Shown in pieces: positions 25,902 through 34,127 of a stretch of 64,000 bases of DNA; the stretch's first letter is position 1; the number at the start of each line of letters is the position of its first letter. The notes beneath the pieces are model-generated. The model worked only from the letters and a program-made list of their open reading frames with translations, was not told the DNA's origin and did no database searches. Location: positions 1 to 64,000 of the IMG/VR virus record IMGVR_UViG_3300036853_000134; one strand, given 5' to 3'. The DNA is from a virus. Both the position numbers and the translations under genes were made by a program.

Positions 25902-28647
25902 GATCAGGATAGCGTTTATCTATCTGCTTTTCGTGAAGATACTGACCGACGTTGATAATCGCCTCCGCGCCCTTCTCTTTGATTGTGTTTGCGCTGGCGT
26001 GATCGGCCTTTGCAATTTCAAGCTTTGCTTTATGATCCGCTTGCAGCGCCTCAGTTTGCGCCTCTTGCTGAATCTTCGCCGCGTTGACAGCCTTTGCGTT
26101 ATCAACAACCGCTTGCTGCGCTGCCTGCTGTGGCGCTGAATCGGCGTCTCGATGCTGTTTAACCCACATTGAAACCACAGCCTGCTCAACCGGGCACGCG
26201 CTGATACCCTCATCGGTCAAAGCCCATTCCTTGTACTCTCCCATCAATAGCGCGTGTGGATCAAGCTCTGGTCTGATCGGAATCGATGACGCGATTTCAC
26301 CGACGATGGTCGCGAATTCAATCGTCTCCTGACTCGGCTGCGGCTGGCCTTGCGCATCAAGCATCGGTCGGCCATCCGGACCGATCGCCGGTTTTGGCTG
26401 CTGCGTCATCGGATCGACTTCAGGCTCTGGGATCTGTAGCCACTGCGGATTAGTCGTAAACGCTTTCTTCAGACGGTCGAGACGCTGATTCGCCAGTCGC
26501 TTTGCCGGTCGCACGTCGTTTATGTCAATCGGCAGGTTGAACAGCTTCAGCCCGTACTCCTGAATCGGCGCTGGGATGATCTGGCTGTTGAAGATACCGC
26601 CGGGGATACCGCCAGCCGCCGCCGCCTGATTGAAAGCCATCAGGTCGTCTTCCTGTGAGCGCGGCATCTCCGAGCCCTGCTGATGACGAATATCTATCTC
26701 ATCACGGATATTACATTGCCGGAAAGCCTCTTCTTCCTTTTTGCCATACTTGCCAAGTAATCCCTGATACCGTGAGCCATCGCCATAATGATCCTGGACT
26801 AGTTCCAGACACTGATAGATAACTTCCAGTTCCCATTCGATACCAATCTGGAGCAACGGCCCGAGTCTGCGTCTGGCGTTCTGCGCGGCTATCTGTTGAC
26901 CGCCCATTGTCCGGTTAGCCGGGTCTGTATCGCCGCCAAGCTCCTGAGTTGATGCCGATGACTGGTGGACCGCCTCTTCGTGATATTCGATAGTCTGCAT
27001 TGCGCCGGATAATTCACTGCCTGGATGCTGGTACATCGCAGCCGACGCTGGAATCTCCGGTCCAAGATTCGGCTTCATCTTCGCGACCTTCTCCGGATCG
27101 CCTTCCAATTCTGAAGCGTTCATTATGTCGGGGTTGACGATGGTTTTGGGCGTGGCGTTGACAGCCAGGTTACGCAGATTGAAGCGTGACGCGAAGTTAA
27201 TCGCTATCTGATGATCGATTGTGTCGTCAAGCATTCCGTCTGGATAGCAATGGTCCGCGCCGAGATCGGCGTTACCCCACGTCCATATCTTATTCTTGTC
27301 GACGCCCTGAACCGCTAACAACTGCTGCCCCGAAGTCTTAATAACCATGCCATCGGGGAACTTGTCGATGATCTTGTCACCCGGCATAAACTCAACATCG
27401 CCGATTTTCAGGTAACGCAAGGCTGTCCGGCGGCTGTACATCGATGGATCCATATACAAATCGCGCCGTTCGACCTGATGAGTGTATGCGCCACTATCGC
27501 CGACCTGCCCGCCATCCATTCCCATATAGCCGGTCGCTGACTGCAGTCTTTTGGCGTAAAGCATCGCCTGAGACATCGCGCCGGTCGCCTTGACTTTGAC
27601 GTAATCGAATTCTTCTTCGGTCTGTTCGGTTGTCGATAGATAGCGATGGAGTAGCCAGGGTGTTGACTTAACCGTCCCCTTGAAGTACCGGGAGGTCAGA
27701 TCAACCTTGATGTTGCGCGGGTGGATTACTTCGAAGCAGAAATCACCCAGCTTTTCGCGGCGGACCAGAGTTGATACCGGCTTGACTCCGGTATTACGCG
27801 AAACGAACTCCAAAGGCTTCTCTGCCTGCCCGCAGGCAGGGCAAGGCTGCATTATTCCGGGATTGGGTGCGGCTTCGGTACTCTCGGAAGTATTCAAATC
27901 AGGCTGGGGCAGCATTGCGCTTGATTGCGGGGCGGGAGATTCGCCCTCCTGAGCCTCTGCTTGTGGTGATTCCTGTTCGTCCGGAACGCTGGTGGTCGTC
28001 TGACAGTCCGGACACATATGAGTTGCTGAGCCCAAGTCGACATCCTGCTCAATTGGTTCGTAAATATCCTGCGTGCGCGTGCCCGCGTCGGGATTGTACG
28101 ACCAGCGACCGAAGTAGCAACCGGGAATAACCGCCATCTTCGCGCGTTCAAGACGGAAGCTTATGCCCAGATAGCGATCACGATGGTAATTCCACATCGT
28201 TTTAGCAAACAGCGCGGCGTCTTCGCCTTTGTCACCACCAGACCTTCCGCGAAAGATCGGAACCGGGTTTGACAGCGCGCATTGACTAATCAGGGTGTTG
28301 CCATCACGCCGCACCTGATTGTTTGTCAAATAACGCATCCGGCCTTCATCGGTCTCCTGTGTCTCCCAGGTGTTGGCGTATATTTGATCCGCTTGCCCAT
28401 TCATCCCAGGTACGCGAGTCATAAACTGTTTGTTGTGATAGAACGATTCCAGATAGAACCATTTCCACTGGATCGCGAGCTCGGCGGACTTATCGGCCCC
28501 GTCGGCTCTATCGACTTCCTGCGTGAACCACAATTCCAAGTCGGTGCGTAGCTCAATCTCTGATTGCTTCAAGTCACGCTCGTACTGTTCAAGTATCTCG
28601 TCAGGAAGTGGCACAAGCGATGCGGGAGCGGGCATATTATCAGCCAT
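25873..28647 (-). CDS. Portal protein
   Basis: 924 residues, typical of large podovirus-like portals. Recognised by position between terminase and scaffold, the N-terminal helical and wing-like part, a central DxxDP/EP segment, and a long C-terminal helical, Gln/Ala-rich barrel-like region. A zinc-ribbon-like insertion lies at ~210-280: CPDCQTT, an acidic/Pro-rich linker, then CPACG. GAGG lies seven bases before the ATG. It forms the DNA entry pore and binds TerL. Confidence 0.9.
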   Translation of the reverse strand: MADNMPAPASLVPLPDEILEQYERDLKQSEIELRTDLELWFTQEVDRADGADKSAELAIQWKWFYLESFYHNKQFMTRVPGMNGQADQIYANTWETQETDEGRMRYLTNNQVRRDGNTLISQCALSNPVPIFRGRSGGDKGEDAALFAKTMWNYHRDRYLGISFRLERAKMAVIPGCYFGRWSYNPDAGTRTQDIYEPIEQDVDLGSATHMCPDCQTTTSVPDEQESPQAEAQEGESPAPQSSAMLPQPDLNTSESTEAAPNPGIMQPCPACGQAEKPLEFVSRNTGVKPVSTLVRREKLGDFCFEVIHPRNIKVDLTSRYFKGTVKSTPWLLHRYLSTTEQTEEEFDYVKVKATGAMSQAMLYAKRLQSATGYMGMDGGQVGDSGAYTHQVERRDLYMDPSMYSRRTALRYLKIGDVEFMPGDKIIDKFPDGMVIKTSGQQLLAVQGVDKNKIWTWGNADLGADHCYPDGMLDDTIDHQIAINFASRFNLRNLAVNATPKTIVNPDIMNASELEGDPEKVAKMKPNLGPEIPASAAMYQHPGSELSGAMQTIEYHEEAVHQSSASTQELGGDTDPANRTMGGQQIAAQNARRRLGPLLQIGIEWELEVIYQCLELVQDHYGDGSRYQGLLGKYGKKEEEAFRQCNIRDEIDIRHQQGSEMPRSQEDDLMAFNQAAAAGGIPGGIFNSQIIPAPIQEYGLKLFNLPIDINDVRPAKRLANQRLDRLKKAFTTNPQWLQIPEPEVDPMTQQPKPAIGPDGRPMLDAQGQPQPSQETIEFATIVGEIASSIPIRPELDPHALLMGEYKEWALTDEGISACPVEQAVVSMWVKQHRDADSAPQQAAQQAVVDNAKAVNAAKIQQEAQTEALQADHKAKLEIAKADHASANTIKEKGAEAIINVGQYLHEKQIDKRYPDPKPKGPTLK

Positions 28648-28697
28648 TGATTAACCTCTGTGTCAGAATGGAACAGAGTATAAGCCGATGCGTCGAA

Positions 28698-28904
28698 TTA
28701 GGAAAGCATATCTATATTCGGTATCGTATTTTGGCAGGCTCGTTGAATCTGCATATACTCGGCCGCAGCCTTGATTCTGGCCTTTGCGATGATCTTATTG
28801 TCCACAGAAGAGATGCCCACGACCTCGCCGCATTTGACGCAATTGTAATACGACCACGGCACGTCGGTCTGTTGATCGTCGCAGTTTGGGCACCAGCTTG
28901 TCAT
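28698..28904 (-). CDS. Small zinc-ribbon protein
   Basis: 68 residues, ATGA overlap with the upstream stop. Two CxxC pairs, CPNC at residues 5-8 and CVKC at 22-25, form a zinc ribbon; a basic helix follows (KIIAKARIKAAAEYMQIQ). Small ribbons of this kind usually bind nucleic acid or protein. It lies between the portal and TerL genes, suggesting a packaging or early-assembly link (inference). Confidence 0.75.
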   Translation of the reverse strand: MTSWCPNCDDQQTDVPWSYYNCVKCGEVVGISSVDNKIIAKARIKAAAEYMQIQRACQNTIPNIDMLS

Positions 28905-29137
28905 AGATCAACACCCATTTTCCAGCCAAGGCGGCGAATCGGAAAAATCACATAGTTATACCAAAGCCCAATCGGCCGAGCATACCACGGCGCGGGCTTA
29001 ATCTTCAGATAGGTGCCGGCCTCTACGGAGGTGACAATAAAGTCCGATGAGACCCCGCCAAAATTGATAGAGACTCGGTCACCCTGGCGGAAACTCGTAT
29101 AATCCGTAACAGGCACGGTGTTGCTCATACTTGTCAT
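28901..29137 (-). CDS. Small protein with SH3-like beta barrel
   Basis: 78 residues; ATG at 29137 with GAGG four bases before it. FRQGDRVSINFGGVSSDFIV then VEAGTYLKIKP has the strand pattern of a small SH3/KOW-like barrel, followed by a partly hydrophobic basic end (WYNYVIFPIRRLGWKMG). Part of a run of overlapping micro-genes (29564 to 28698). Function unknown. Confidence 0.65.
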   Translation of the reverse strand: MTSMSNTVPVTDYTSFRQGDRVSINFGGVSSDFIVTSVEAGTYLKIKPAPWYARPIGLWYNYVIFPIRRLGWKMGVDL

Positions 29138-29286
29138 GTGGCCTCAACTTCGAATTCGCTGTATGCGTGATGCGCAGGATCGTCTTTACAGTACTCAACG
29201 GCTTCAGCTTCGGTGAGAAACACCGCTTCAGGTGATGAGCAGCCCTCATCACTATCGTAATCCCAATAACAGACAAAGACTTTCAT
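29134..29286 (-). CDS. 50-residue acidic protein
   Basis: ATG at 29286 overlaps the upstream stop (ATGA) and its own stop overlaps the next start (ATGA), which supports the frame. It is acidic with a few aromatic residues (VCYWDYDSDEG, then VEYCKDDPAHHAY). No family was recognised. Confidence 0.6.
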   Translation of the reverse strand: MKVFVCYWDYDSDEGCSSPEAVFLTEAEAVEYCKDDPAHHAYSEFEVEAT

Positions 29287-29564
29287 ACAATCCTCTGATA
29301 CTCTTTCGGCTTGTCGATCTGGACTTCCTTCGGCTCTGGCAACTGTTCATACACCCGGCGTTGATGCGCGGCGGCCATAACCGCATCGGTGAGCTTTTCC
29401 CTATGCCGGTCGGAATTCGCCTCACGCTTATCTATCTGGGCTTCGAGTTGACCAACGATTGCGCGCAGGGCTTCGGTTTCCCTGATACGACGCTGACGCT
29501 CGATGATTAACTGCTGAACGGCCAGCGCCAGGAGAATCATGATTATAGCGACGAGGATATTCAT
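29283..29564 (-). CDS. Membrane-anchored coiled-coil protein
   Basis: 93 residues: a signal-anchor at residues 3-22 (ILVAIIMILLALAVQQLIIE), then a charged coiled coil to the end. The layout, N-terminal anchor plus long coil, is that of Rz-like spanins, but no second spanin partner was found next to it and the length is modest. It starts 14 bases after the TerL stop without a clear Shine-Dalgarno site, so coupling to TerL is likely. Confidence 0.65.
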   Translation of the reverse strand: MNILVAIIMILLALAVQQLIIERQRRIRETEALRAIVGQLEAQIDKREANSDRHREKLTDAVMAAAHQRRVYEQLPEPKEVQIDKPKEYQRIV

Positions 29565-29578
29565 CTAATCACAGTATA

Positions 29579-31321
29579 TCACGAAAGCTTGCGCCATCCG
29601 TACTCTTTCTTGCGTTTATCGTCCTCATATTTCTGAACAGCAGCCCGGCGAGCGAGTAGCAACTGACTGCGCGTCTGATCGTCCTCGACATTGGCGATGG
29701 TTTCTATTTTGGCGTGAGTCGGCAGGGCCTGTTCCTGCTGCTCTGATTCGGTCAGTTCAGTTATCGACGGGAACGCTTTGTGAGCGCAGCAGCGAATCAT
29801 GTCCATGTAGTCGTTAAAGAACGCGTACGGCTTGGGTTCCGCCGACTCTTCGCCGCTACGCAGTTTCGCATAATGATATGAGTAAAACTCCGCCTCGACT
29901 CTCGCCCAGGGGCTGTCGGGTTGACGACGTATTTCGTCCGAGTCAGGGACAATGCAGACAAATCGCGTGTGCCCCATCAGGTCCGGATTAAACGGATTTG
30001 GCTTGTCGCGATTGATAACCGTAAGGTAATTGCGCATCTGCGCAATACCGACATTCGGCCCAGCTTTCCAGGTAACAAACGGCAAGCCAGCCTTTTGATA
30101 TTCCAATCGCTCTGACCCGGCTTCGTGTGAACTGATCCATCGATTAATCCGGCCCCGCTCACCCTTGCCAGCGTACCAGTCCGGTAGCAGGTCTTTGTTG
30201 ATCGAGTCTTGCGGCTTGCGGTCACCCATTAACACCAGCATTGCGTCGGCAACTTCAGACGGTGCCATTTGAACGAATTGAAACGGTCGATACATCGCGA
30301 CTAATCCAGGTATCGGCGAATTCTCTGCAGCGGTCGCAAACCATCCTGTTGCGCCTATGTGCCCCTCAGACGTGCCTTGATCTTGTGCGATTGATAATTG
30401 CCAGTGCTCAGGAATGCGACGGACCTTGAAGACTGATTCCCATTGCGACCAGGACACGAATACGTAGCGCGGATCGAACATCCAGTAAATATCCCCGTGC
30501 TCACTGATCGACCAGTCGCCGCGCTTTAATTGTTCGCGTGTGACCATATCCAATTCTGAAAGCGTCTCTTCGTATTCGTGCTGATCCAGATATGGATTGT
30601 CGGCAATACGTGCGGGGATGAACGCTCTATTGGCTTTGCGCCCCTCGCTGTCTTCCGTCTCTTTCCAGAATACACGGTCCTCGACGGCCATCTCTGGCTC
30701 GAAGTCATCGGGAATAAATCGCTTCCGCACCCATTGGGCACCGGCACCGCCAGGATTAGTCGCCGAGCGCATCCTAATCGGTATCTCAACCCCAGCCAGG
30801 CGGCGAAGACGCGAGAACAGATAGGTGTACTGGGTCTCTGTGAATTGGGTTAATTCGTCAAATAGTACGCACTGAAATTCAGACCCCTGGTACTGATATT
30901 TGTCGTTTTCGGATTCAAGGTAGCCAAATGTGATTGTCGCGTTAGACGGAAAGGTCCACTGCTTGCGTTGCTCATTCCAGCGCGCGGGAGTGCTCAACAG
31001 CCACTGTTTCGCACGGTCAATCAACGCACCCGGCTTGCTCAAATCGGAATAAGTACGACGCAGAATCAGCGCAGCGTATCCAGGAATATCAACGTAGCGC
31101 AACGCTTCCATTAGTAGCCAATCCGATTTGCCTCCACCGGCCGCCCCACCGTACAGGATTTCCTTTGATTGGCATTCAATCGCTATCCGCTGTCGAATTG
31201 TCGGAGAGTGCGGAGACCAGCCTTTATTGGCAAGCTTGCGCCGTCTGCGCTCGCGCTCGGCCAGCAGCGCGGCAATGGGATTATTTACAATGTCGTCGGA
31301 TAAGGGTGTCGAGTTGCTCAT
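29579..31321 (-). CDS. terL: Terminase large subunit
   Basis: 580 residues. ATPase: Walker A GGAAGGGKS at ~58-66, Walker B VLFDELTQF at ~152-160, coupling motif SATNPGG. Nuclease (RNase H-like) acids: IAQDQGTSEG and the C-terminal NDYMDMIRC block, typical of TerL enzymes. It translocates DNA into the prohead and cuts it. Its start lies 41 bases inside terS. Nothing is missing. Packaging type (cos, pac) cannot be told from this sequence. Confidence 0.93.
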   Translation of the reverse strand: MSNSTPLSDDIVNNPIAALLAERERRRRKLANKGWSPHSPTIRQRIAIECQSKEILYGGAAGGGKSDWLLMEALRYVDIPGYAALILRRTYSDLSKPGALIDRAKQWLLSTPARWNEQRKQWTFPSNATITFGYLESENDKYQYQGSEFQCVLFDELTQFTETQYTYLFSRLRRLAGVEIPIRMRSATNPGGAGAQWVRKRFIPDDFEPEMAVEDRVFWKETEDSEGRKANRAFIPARIADNPYLDQHEYEETLSELDMVTREQLKRGDWSISEHGDIYWMFDPRYVFVSWSQWESVFKVRRIPEHWQLSIAQDQGTSEGHIGATGWFATAAENSPIPGLVAMYRPFQFVQMAPSEVADAMLVLMGDRKPQDSINKDLLPDWYAGKGERGRINRWISSHEAGSERLEYQKAGLPFVTWKAGPNVGIAQMRNYLTVINRDKPNPFNPDLMGHTRFVCIVPDSDEIRRQPDSPWARVEAEFYSYHYAKLRSGEESAEPKPYAFFNDYMDMIRCCAHKAFPSITELTESEQQEQALPTHAKIETIANVEDDQTRSQLLLARRAAVQKYEDDKRKKEYGWRKLS

Positions 31322-31709
31322 CAGTCAGTTGCGATAATTCGTCAGGGCTGAAATTCAAATTAATCGTGGTATTGCGCTCGGCATACTTTTCCTTGCGCCC
31401 GCCTTTCAGTAGGAAGATAGCCAGGGTGTCGCTGTACTTGCGCACAACGCCACATTCCTCGCCTTTATAGAATACTGGCTCGTCTGTTCCGTGGAGCGCG
31501 CGACGCCTTGCCTCTTGCTCAAGCTCGTCTAGCCCTTTTTCAACAGCCTCTTCCCAGAGAGCGGAAAATACGGGATCCTCATTCTTCCATTTATATGCGG
31601 CGGTACGGCTTAAATTGATGGCATCACAGGCTTTAGCGACATTGCCGCCGGTCTCGCGCAAGGTGGCAATAAACTTGGCGGATGTTTTAGCTGTTCTAAT
31701 CGTACGCAT
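31281..31709 (-). CDS. terS: Terminase small subunit
   Basis: 142 residues. The N-terminal helix-turn-helix (GNVAKACDAINLSRTAAYKW) followed by a helical region with EQEARRRALHG and a short ordered C-terminus is the usual TerS layout. It recognises the packaging site and loads TerL. Overlap of 41 bases with terL fits coupled expression. AGG lies before the ATG. Confidence 0.88.
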   Translation of the reverse strand: MRTIRTAKTSAKFIATLRETGGNVAKACDAINLSRTAAYKWKNEDPVFSALWEEAVEKGLDELEQEARRRALHGTDEPVFYKGEECGVVRKYSDTLAIFLLKGGRKEKYAERNTTINLNFSPDELSQLTDEQLDTLIRRHCK

Positions 31710-31740
31710 TTATACCTATTTAGCCGGTTTCTATCGTGTT

Positions 31741-31887
31741 TCATTCTGACACATCGCCGGGGCGATTTCCAGTATTAAATACTTCGGGCACTTTCGGCCT
31801 CATCTCGCATTCCTGAATCTGCTGCCCAGCGGACACGATGATCGTATGCTCGCCAGTGCCGCAGTAGATGCAAATTAGATTGTTCAT
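31741..31887 (-). CDS. 48-residue Cys-pair micro-protein
   Basis: ATG at 31887 overlaps the upstream stop (ATGA). CIYC is followed by a short strand-like segment (GEHTIIVSAGQQ) and a Pro/Asn-rich tail. One CxxC only, plus a later lone Cys; it could be half a ribbon. No family was recognised. Directly upstream of terS. Confidence 0.55.
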   Translation of the reverse strand: MNNLICIYCGTGEHTIIVSAGQQIQECEMRPKVPEVFNTGNRPGDVSE

Positions 31888-32105
31888 AGTTGCCAATCTC
31901 CTAAATCGTCGGGCCATTGTGGCGACTCTAGCTGATCGCGTGGCGTTCCGTTCTCGTCAACGTCAGCGAATCCAGGGGCGGCCTGCAAGGATCGTAATTG
32001 CGTAATACTGATTGCGCTGCCTAATTCCTTCAGCGGTATACGGCAGTACGGGCACAGCTTCCAGTCGTTGCTTATTGCGTAGAATCCACAAACGCAATAC
32101 GTCAT
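31884..32105 (-). CDS. Zinc-ribbon protein with C-terminal WPDDLGD motif
   Basis: 73 residues from the ATG at 32105, which overlaps the stop of the upstream micro-gene (ATGA); a TTG-started 110-residue version from 32216 is rejected. CVCGFY and CPYC form a ribbon at the N-terminus. The C-terminus SPQWPDDLGDWQL is nearly identical to that of another zinc-ribbon protein at 48317-48535 (NEWPDDLGDYQ), so the motif likely has a shared binding role. Confidence 0.65.
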   Translation of the reverse strand: MTYCVCGFYAISNDWKLCPYCRIPLKELGSAISITQLRSLQAAPGFADVDENGTPRDQLESPQWPDDLGDWQL

Positions 32106-32206
32106 CCCCGTGCCCCTCTCATTTTCCACGTCACCCACAATATTACCACAACCCTGCGCGCAATCAGCGTCAAAAAGATAATTGAGATAGCGGTGGTGGG
32201 TCTCAT
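32102..32206 (-). CDS. 34-residue membrane peptide
   Basis: The ATG at 32206 overlaps the methyltransferase stop and its stop overlaps the next start (both ATGA). It has one hydrophobic segment with basic ends (AISIIFLTLIARRVVVILW). No family can be given. Its coupling at both ends supports translation; it may be holin-like or regulatory (inference). Confidence 0.5.
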   Translation of the reverse strand: MRPTTAISIIFLTLIARRVVVILWVTWKMRGARG

Positions 32207-32913
32207 ATTCCCTCAAACAGCGAAGACGTTACGATGAAATCAGGTAACGGCTCAAAGTCGAAATATTGCACTTCTAGTCGCTTGGCCGCTATCTCGCAAT
32301 ACTCTTCCGTTAACTCGATTCCAACTGCCGACAATCCAAGCATCTTCGCAGCGAGAAGAGTTGTGCCGCTTCCCATAAACGGGTCCAAAACCGATTCACC
32401 GGGAAGGCTCACGCGCTTTAAAAGTTTCGACCATTGACCGATAGGCTTCGGGCACGGATGACCGTTTCTAATTGCCGCCTCGGTGCTCACGAAGCTATCA
32501 GGCTGCGAACCGGACCCGCCAAACGGGTCTTTGCCATAATAGAAAATCGGTTGCCAGCAAGAAAAGCCCCACGGATTACAGCCATTTGCCGCTGGATAAA
32601 AGAAACTACCGCAATGGTCTGGCTTCGGATATGACCACATATTCTTGACGCCAGGAGTTATCACCGTTCGTGTGGATTTCTCAAAACATAAGACCAGCAC
32701 TTCATTCACCAATGAGACCACGGTATCTGCTGAATCATCAAAACCAGAATAAGGAACGCTTGCGAGCTTTTGGTTTCGCGCTTTATTACCCAAATCAACG
32801 CCGTAAGGCGGGTCGGTTAATACCAAATCCACCTTTGGCAACCCCGGCAGAATCTCACGGCAATCCGCGTTATATATTGTAATCCCGCCGTGCTGATAAT
32901 ACGGTTCGATCAT
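32203..32913 (-). CDS. DNA adenine-N6 / cytosine-N4 methyltransferase
   Basis: 236 residues. Motif IV DPPY at 34-37 and motif I DPFMGSGTT at ~168-176, in the order IV then I of the beta class (N6-adenine or N4-cytosine, DPPY favouring adenine). Target recognition region lies between. No restriction enzyme is adjacent, so an orphan enzyme protecting phage DNA or regulating timing is likely. GGAGG eight bases before the ATG. Confidence 0.85.
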   Translation of the reverse strand: MIEPYYQHGGITIYNADCREILPGLPKVDLVLTDPPYGVDLGNKARNQKLASVPYSGFDDSADTVVSLVNEVLVLCFEKSTRTVITPGVKNMWSYPKPDHCGSFFYPAANGCNPWGFSCWQPIFYYGKDPFGGSGSQPDSFVSTEAAIRNGHPCPKPIGQWSKLLKRVSLPGESVLDPFMGSGTTLLAAKMLGLSAVGIELTEEYCEIAAKRLEVQYFDFEPLPDFIVTSSLFEGI

Positions 32914-32999
32914 CGCCTCTTCCTCCCTTCCAGTCTCTTCAGTTCCTTGTTCAGCCGTTGCCTTACGTCGTCAGGCTGGGGCGCTGTGAGTTTCTTTAT
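32910..32999 (-). CDS. Possible 29-residue basic peptide with ATA start
   Basis: Between the endonuclease VII stop and the methyltransferase is a coding-like frame (KKLTAPQPDDVRQRLNKELK) ending in TGA that overlaps the methyltransferase ATG. No ATG, GTG or TTG precedes it in frame; the only near-start is ATA at 32999. It is either a rare-start peptide, a start lost by one base, or chance. Confidence 0.3.
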   Translation of the reverse strand: MKKLTAPQPDDVRQRLNKELKRLEGRKRR

Positions 33000-33348
33000 G
33001 CCTTATAAGATATTCTATCGCTTTTGCAAGAGAAGTTTGATTATCTTTGAAAAATCCCAGCCCCGAATTACACGATGAACATAAAAGAGCACGAACATTG
33101 CCGGATTCGTGGCAGTGATCGACAACTAATGGGATTGCCGCAAATTCAGCCGCCGGACCATCGCGGAGCACATAATCAAGATCAAATTTCGTCGCGCAAA
33201 TCGAACAGCACCCATCCTGGGCGAGATACATCACTTTATATTCCTTAAACGTAATTCCGTATGTTTTCTGTAGTCTCAGGTTCAGAAGTGTATGTTTCGA
33301 CTTTCCCAGTGATTTAACCTTGTCCCTGTACTTATCAACGTTTTCCAT
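32971..33348 (-). CDS. Recombination endonuclease VII
   Basis: 125 residues. The Endonuclease VII family pattern is clear: CSICATKF, then VDHCHESGNVRALLC and CSSCNSGLGFFKD, giving four Cys for zinc and the DHCH catalytic centre. It resolves branched DNA such as Holliday junctions before packaging. AGGT lies five bases before the ATG. It is the first clear gene leftward after the structured non-coding stretch. Confidence 0.88.
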   Translation of the reverse strand: MENVDKYRDKVKSLGKSKHTLLNLRLQKTYGITFKEYKVMYLAQDGCCSICATKFDLDYVLRDGPAAEFAAIPLVVDHCHESGNVRALLCSSCNSGLGFFKDNQTSLAKAIEYLIRHKETHSAPA

Positions 33349-33394
33349 TCGCTACCTGCTTCCGATTAACCGTCCAAGATTCCGAGGGTTTGAC

Positions 33395-33730
33395 GCACGC
33401 ATAGCTACCTATTAGCTATGCAAAGTATCCGTCCTGAGTTCGTCGGGCCTATACTTCGCGCGGGTTCGTTGAGTTAGGGTTACGGCTATTCGTCTTACCG
33501 CTCGTTACCGATTTATCGTGCCACCCAACCACAGGGGAAGTTCGTCCTTAGGCTCTTTGATTCCCGTTGCTCCCAAGCGAAACGTTGCCCGTCTTACAGA
33601 TGTTTGGTCTGCGGGTCGTTTCCCCTGCCACTGCCAGAATCGTTATTGTCGCCATAACCTGACTTCCTTCGTATACCGCAGGTGCTACCTTGACACGCCA
33701 GGGAATTGTTCAGCGATCCCTGAGTTTGTG
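33395..33730 (-). ncRNA. Candidate structured RNA upstream of endonuclease VII
   Basis: Between 33349 and 33762 no convincing gene was found, but several complementary segments are present: a perfect 9-base hairpin at 33399-33421 with a 5-base loop, an 8-base long-range stem 33532-33539 with 33620-33627, inside it CCCG (33588-33591) with CGGG (33612-33615) stacked near CAGA (33597-33600) with TCTG (33608-33611), and a 6-base stem 33699-33704 with 33717-33722. The leftward orientation is assumed from the operon. A group I intron core was looked for and not established. Confidence 0.4.
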
Positions 33731-33762
33731 AAGACAGAACTTTCCCGACTCGTTAGTTGTGC

Positions 33763-33945
33763 TTAATTGAGTTGTTCGATTCTGATGGTCACGTTTGCGA
33801 CTATACGCCGATTTTCCTTGAAGTCAACCCCTAATCTGTGACACAATGCGCCTAGTAACCGTGAGCCCTTCCAGCTATGGTTTATGTTTTGCCCGGTACG
33901 CATCTTGGTCTGATGGTCACGCACTTTCCAAAAGCTACCGGGCAT
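33763..33945 (-). CDS. Possible 60-residue basic protein
   Basis: ATG at 33945 overlaps the stop of the preceding frame (TAATG). Basic, mixed composition (RLLGALCHRLGVDFKENRR). An inverted repeat GCCCGGTA / TACCGGGC (33891-33898, 33936-33943) and one copy of a repeated 13-mer lie inside it, so it may instead be part of a structured RNA. No family was recognised. Confidence 0.4.
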   Translation of the reverse strand: MPGSFWKVRDHQTKMRTGQNINHSWKGSRLLGALCHRLGVDFKENRRIVANVTIRIEQLN

Positions 33946-34127
33946 TACTGCGTTTTGGGTCGTTTCTCGCACCTATTCTCTTCCGCGATTACCGCCGCGA
34001 TCCCCAGCAATCCGTAATTCCGTTTATCCAAAGTCCAGGCGAGCACCTATCCGCAGTGACTGCATTTCAGGCTATTGGCAGGTGAAAAGTCTTTCGGCCT
34101 CGGTCCGATTATCTCAGGATGCGGCAT
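33945..34127 (-). pseudogene. Frame interrupted by an amber codon, CxxC then hydrophobic segment
   Basis: An ATG at 34127 inside the upstream gene opens a 26-residue frame ending KCSHCG, then TAG (34047-34049), and the same frame continues directly with VLAWTLDKRNYGLLGIAAVIA to a TAA at 33945. Read through the TAG it would be one 60-codon protein with CSHCG.VL, a usual zinc-knuckle pattern. Either two micro-genes (second from GTG at 34046), a nonsense-mutated gene, or chance. Confidence 0.3.

Noticed and set aside
29283-29564. Rz-type spanin
   Set aside because: The layout fits, but no partner lipoprotein is nested or adjacent, and it lies in the packaging module; kept as unknown membrane coil.
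31884-32216. 110-residue protein from a TTG at 32216
   Set aside because: Two smaller genes joined by ATGA overlaps fit better, and the TTG has no ribosome site of its own.
33518-33766. Rightward 82-codon frame
   Set aside because: No ribosome site, opposite to the operon, odd composition; it lies over the structured stretch.
33349-34080. Group I intron with P3/P7-like pairings
   Set aside because: A CGACCC/GGGTTG and a GATTA/TAGTC pair can be drawn, but P8, the conserved joining segments and splice-site context are missing, and no gene is interrupted.
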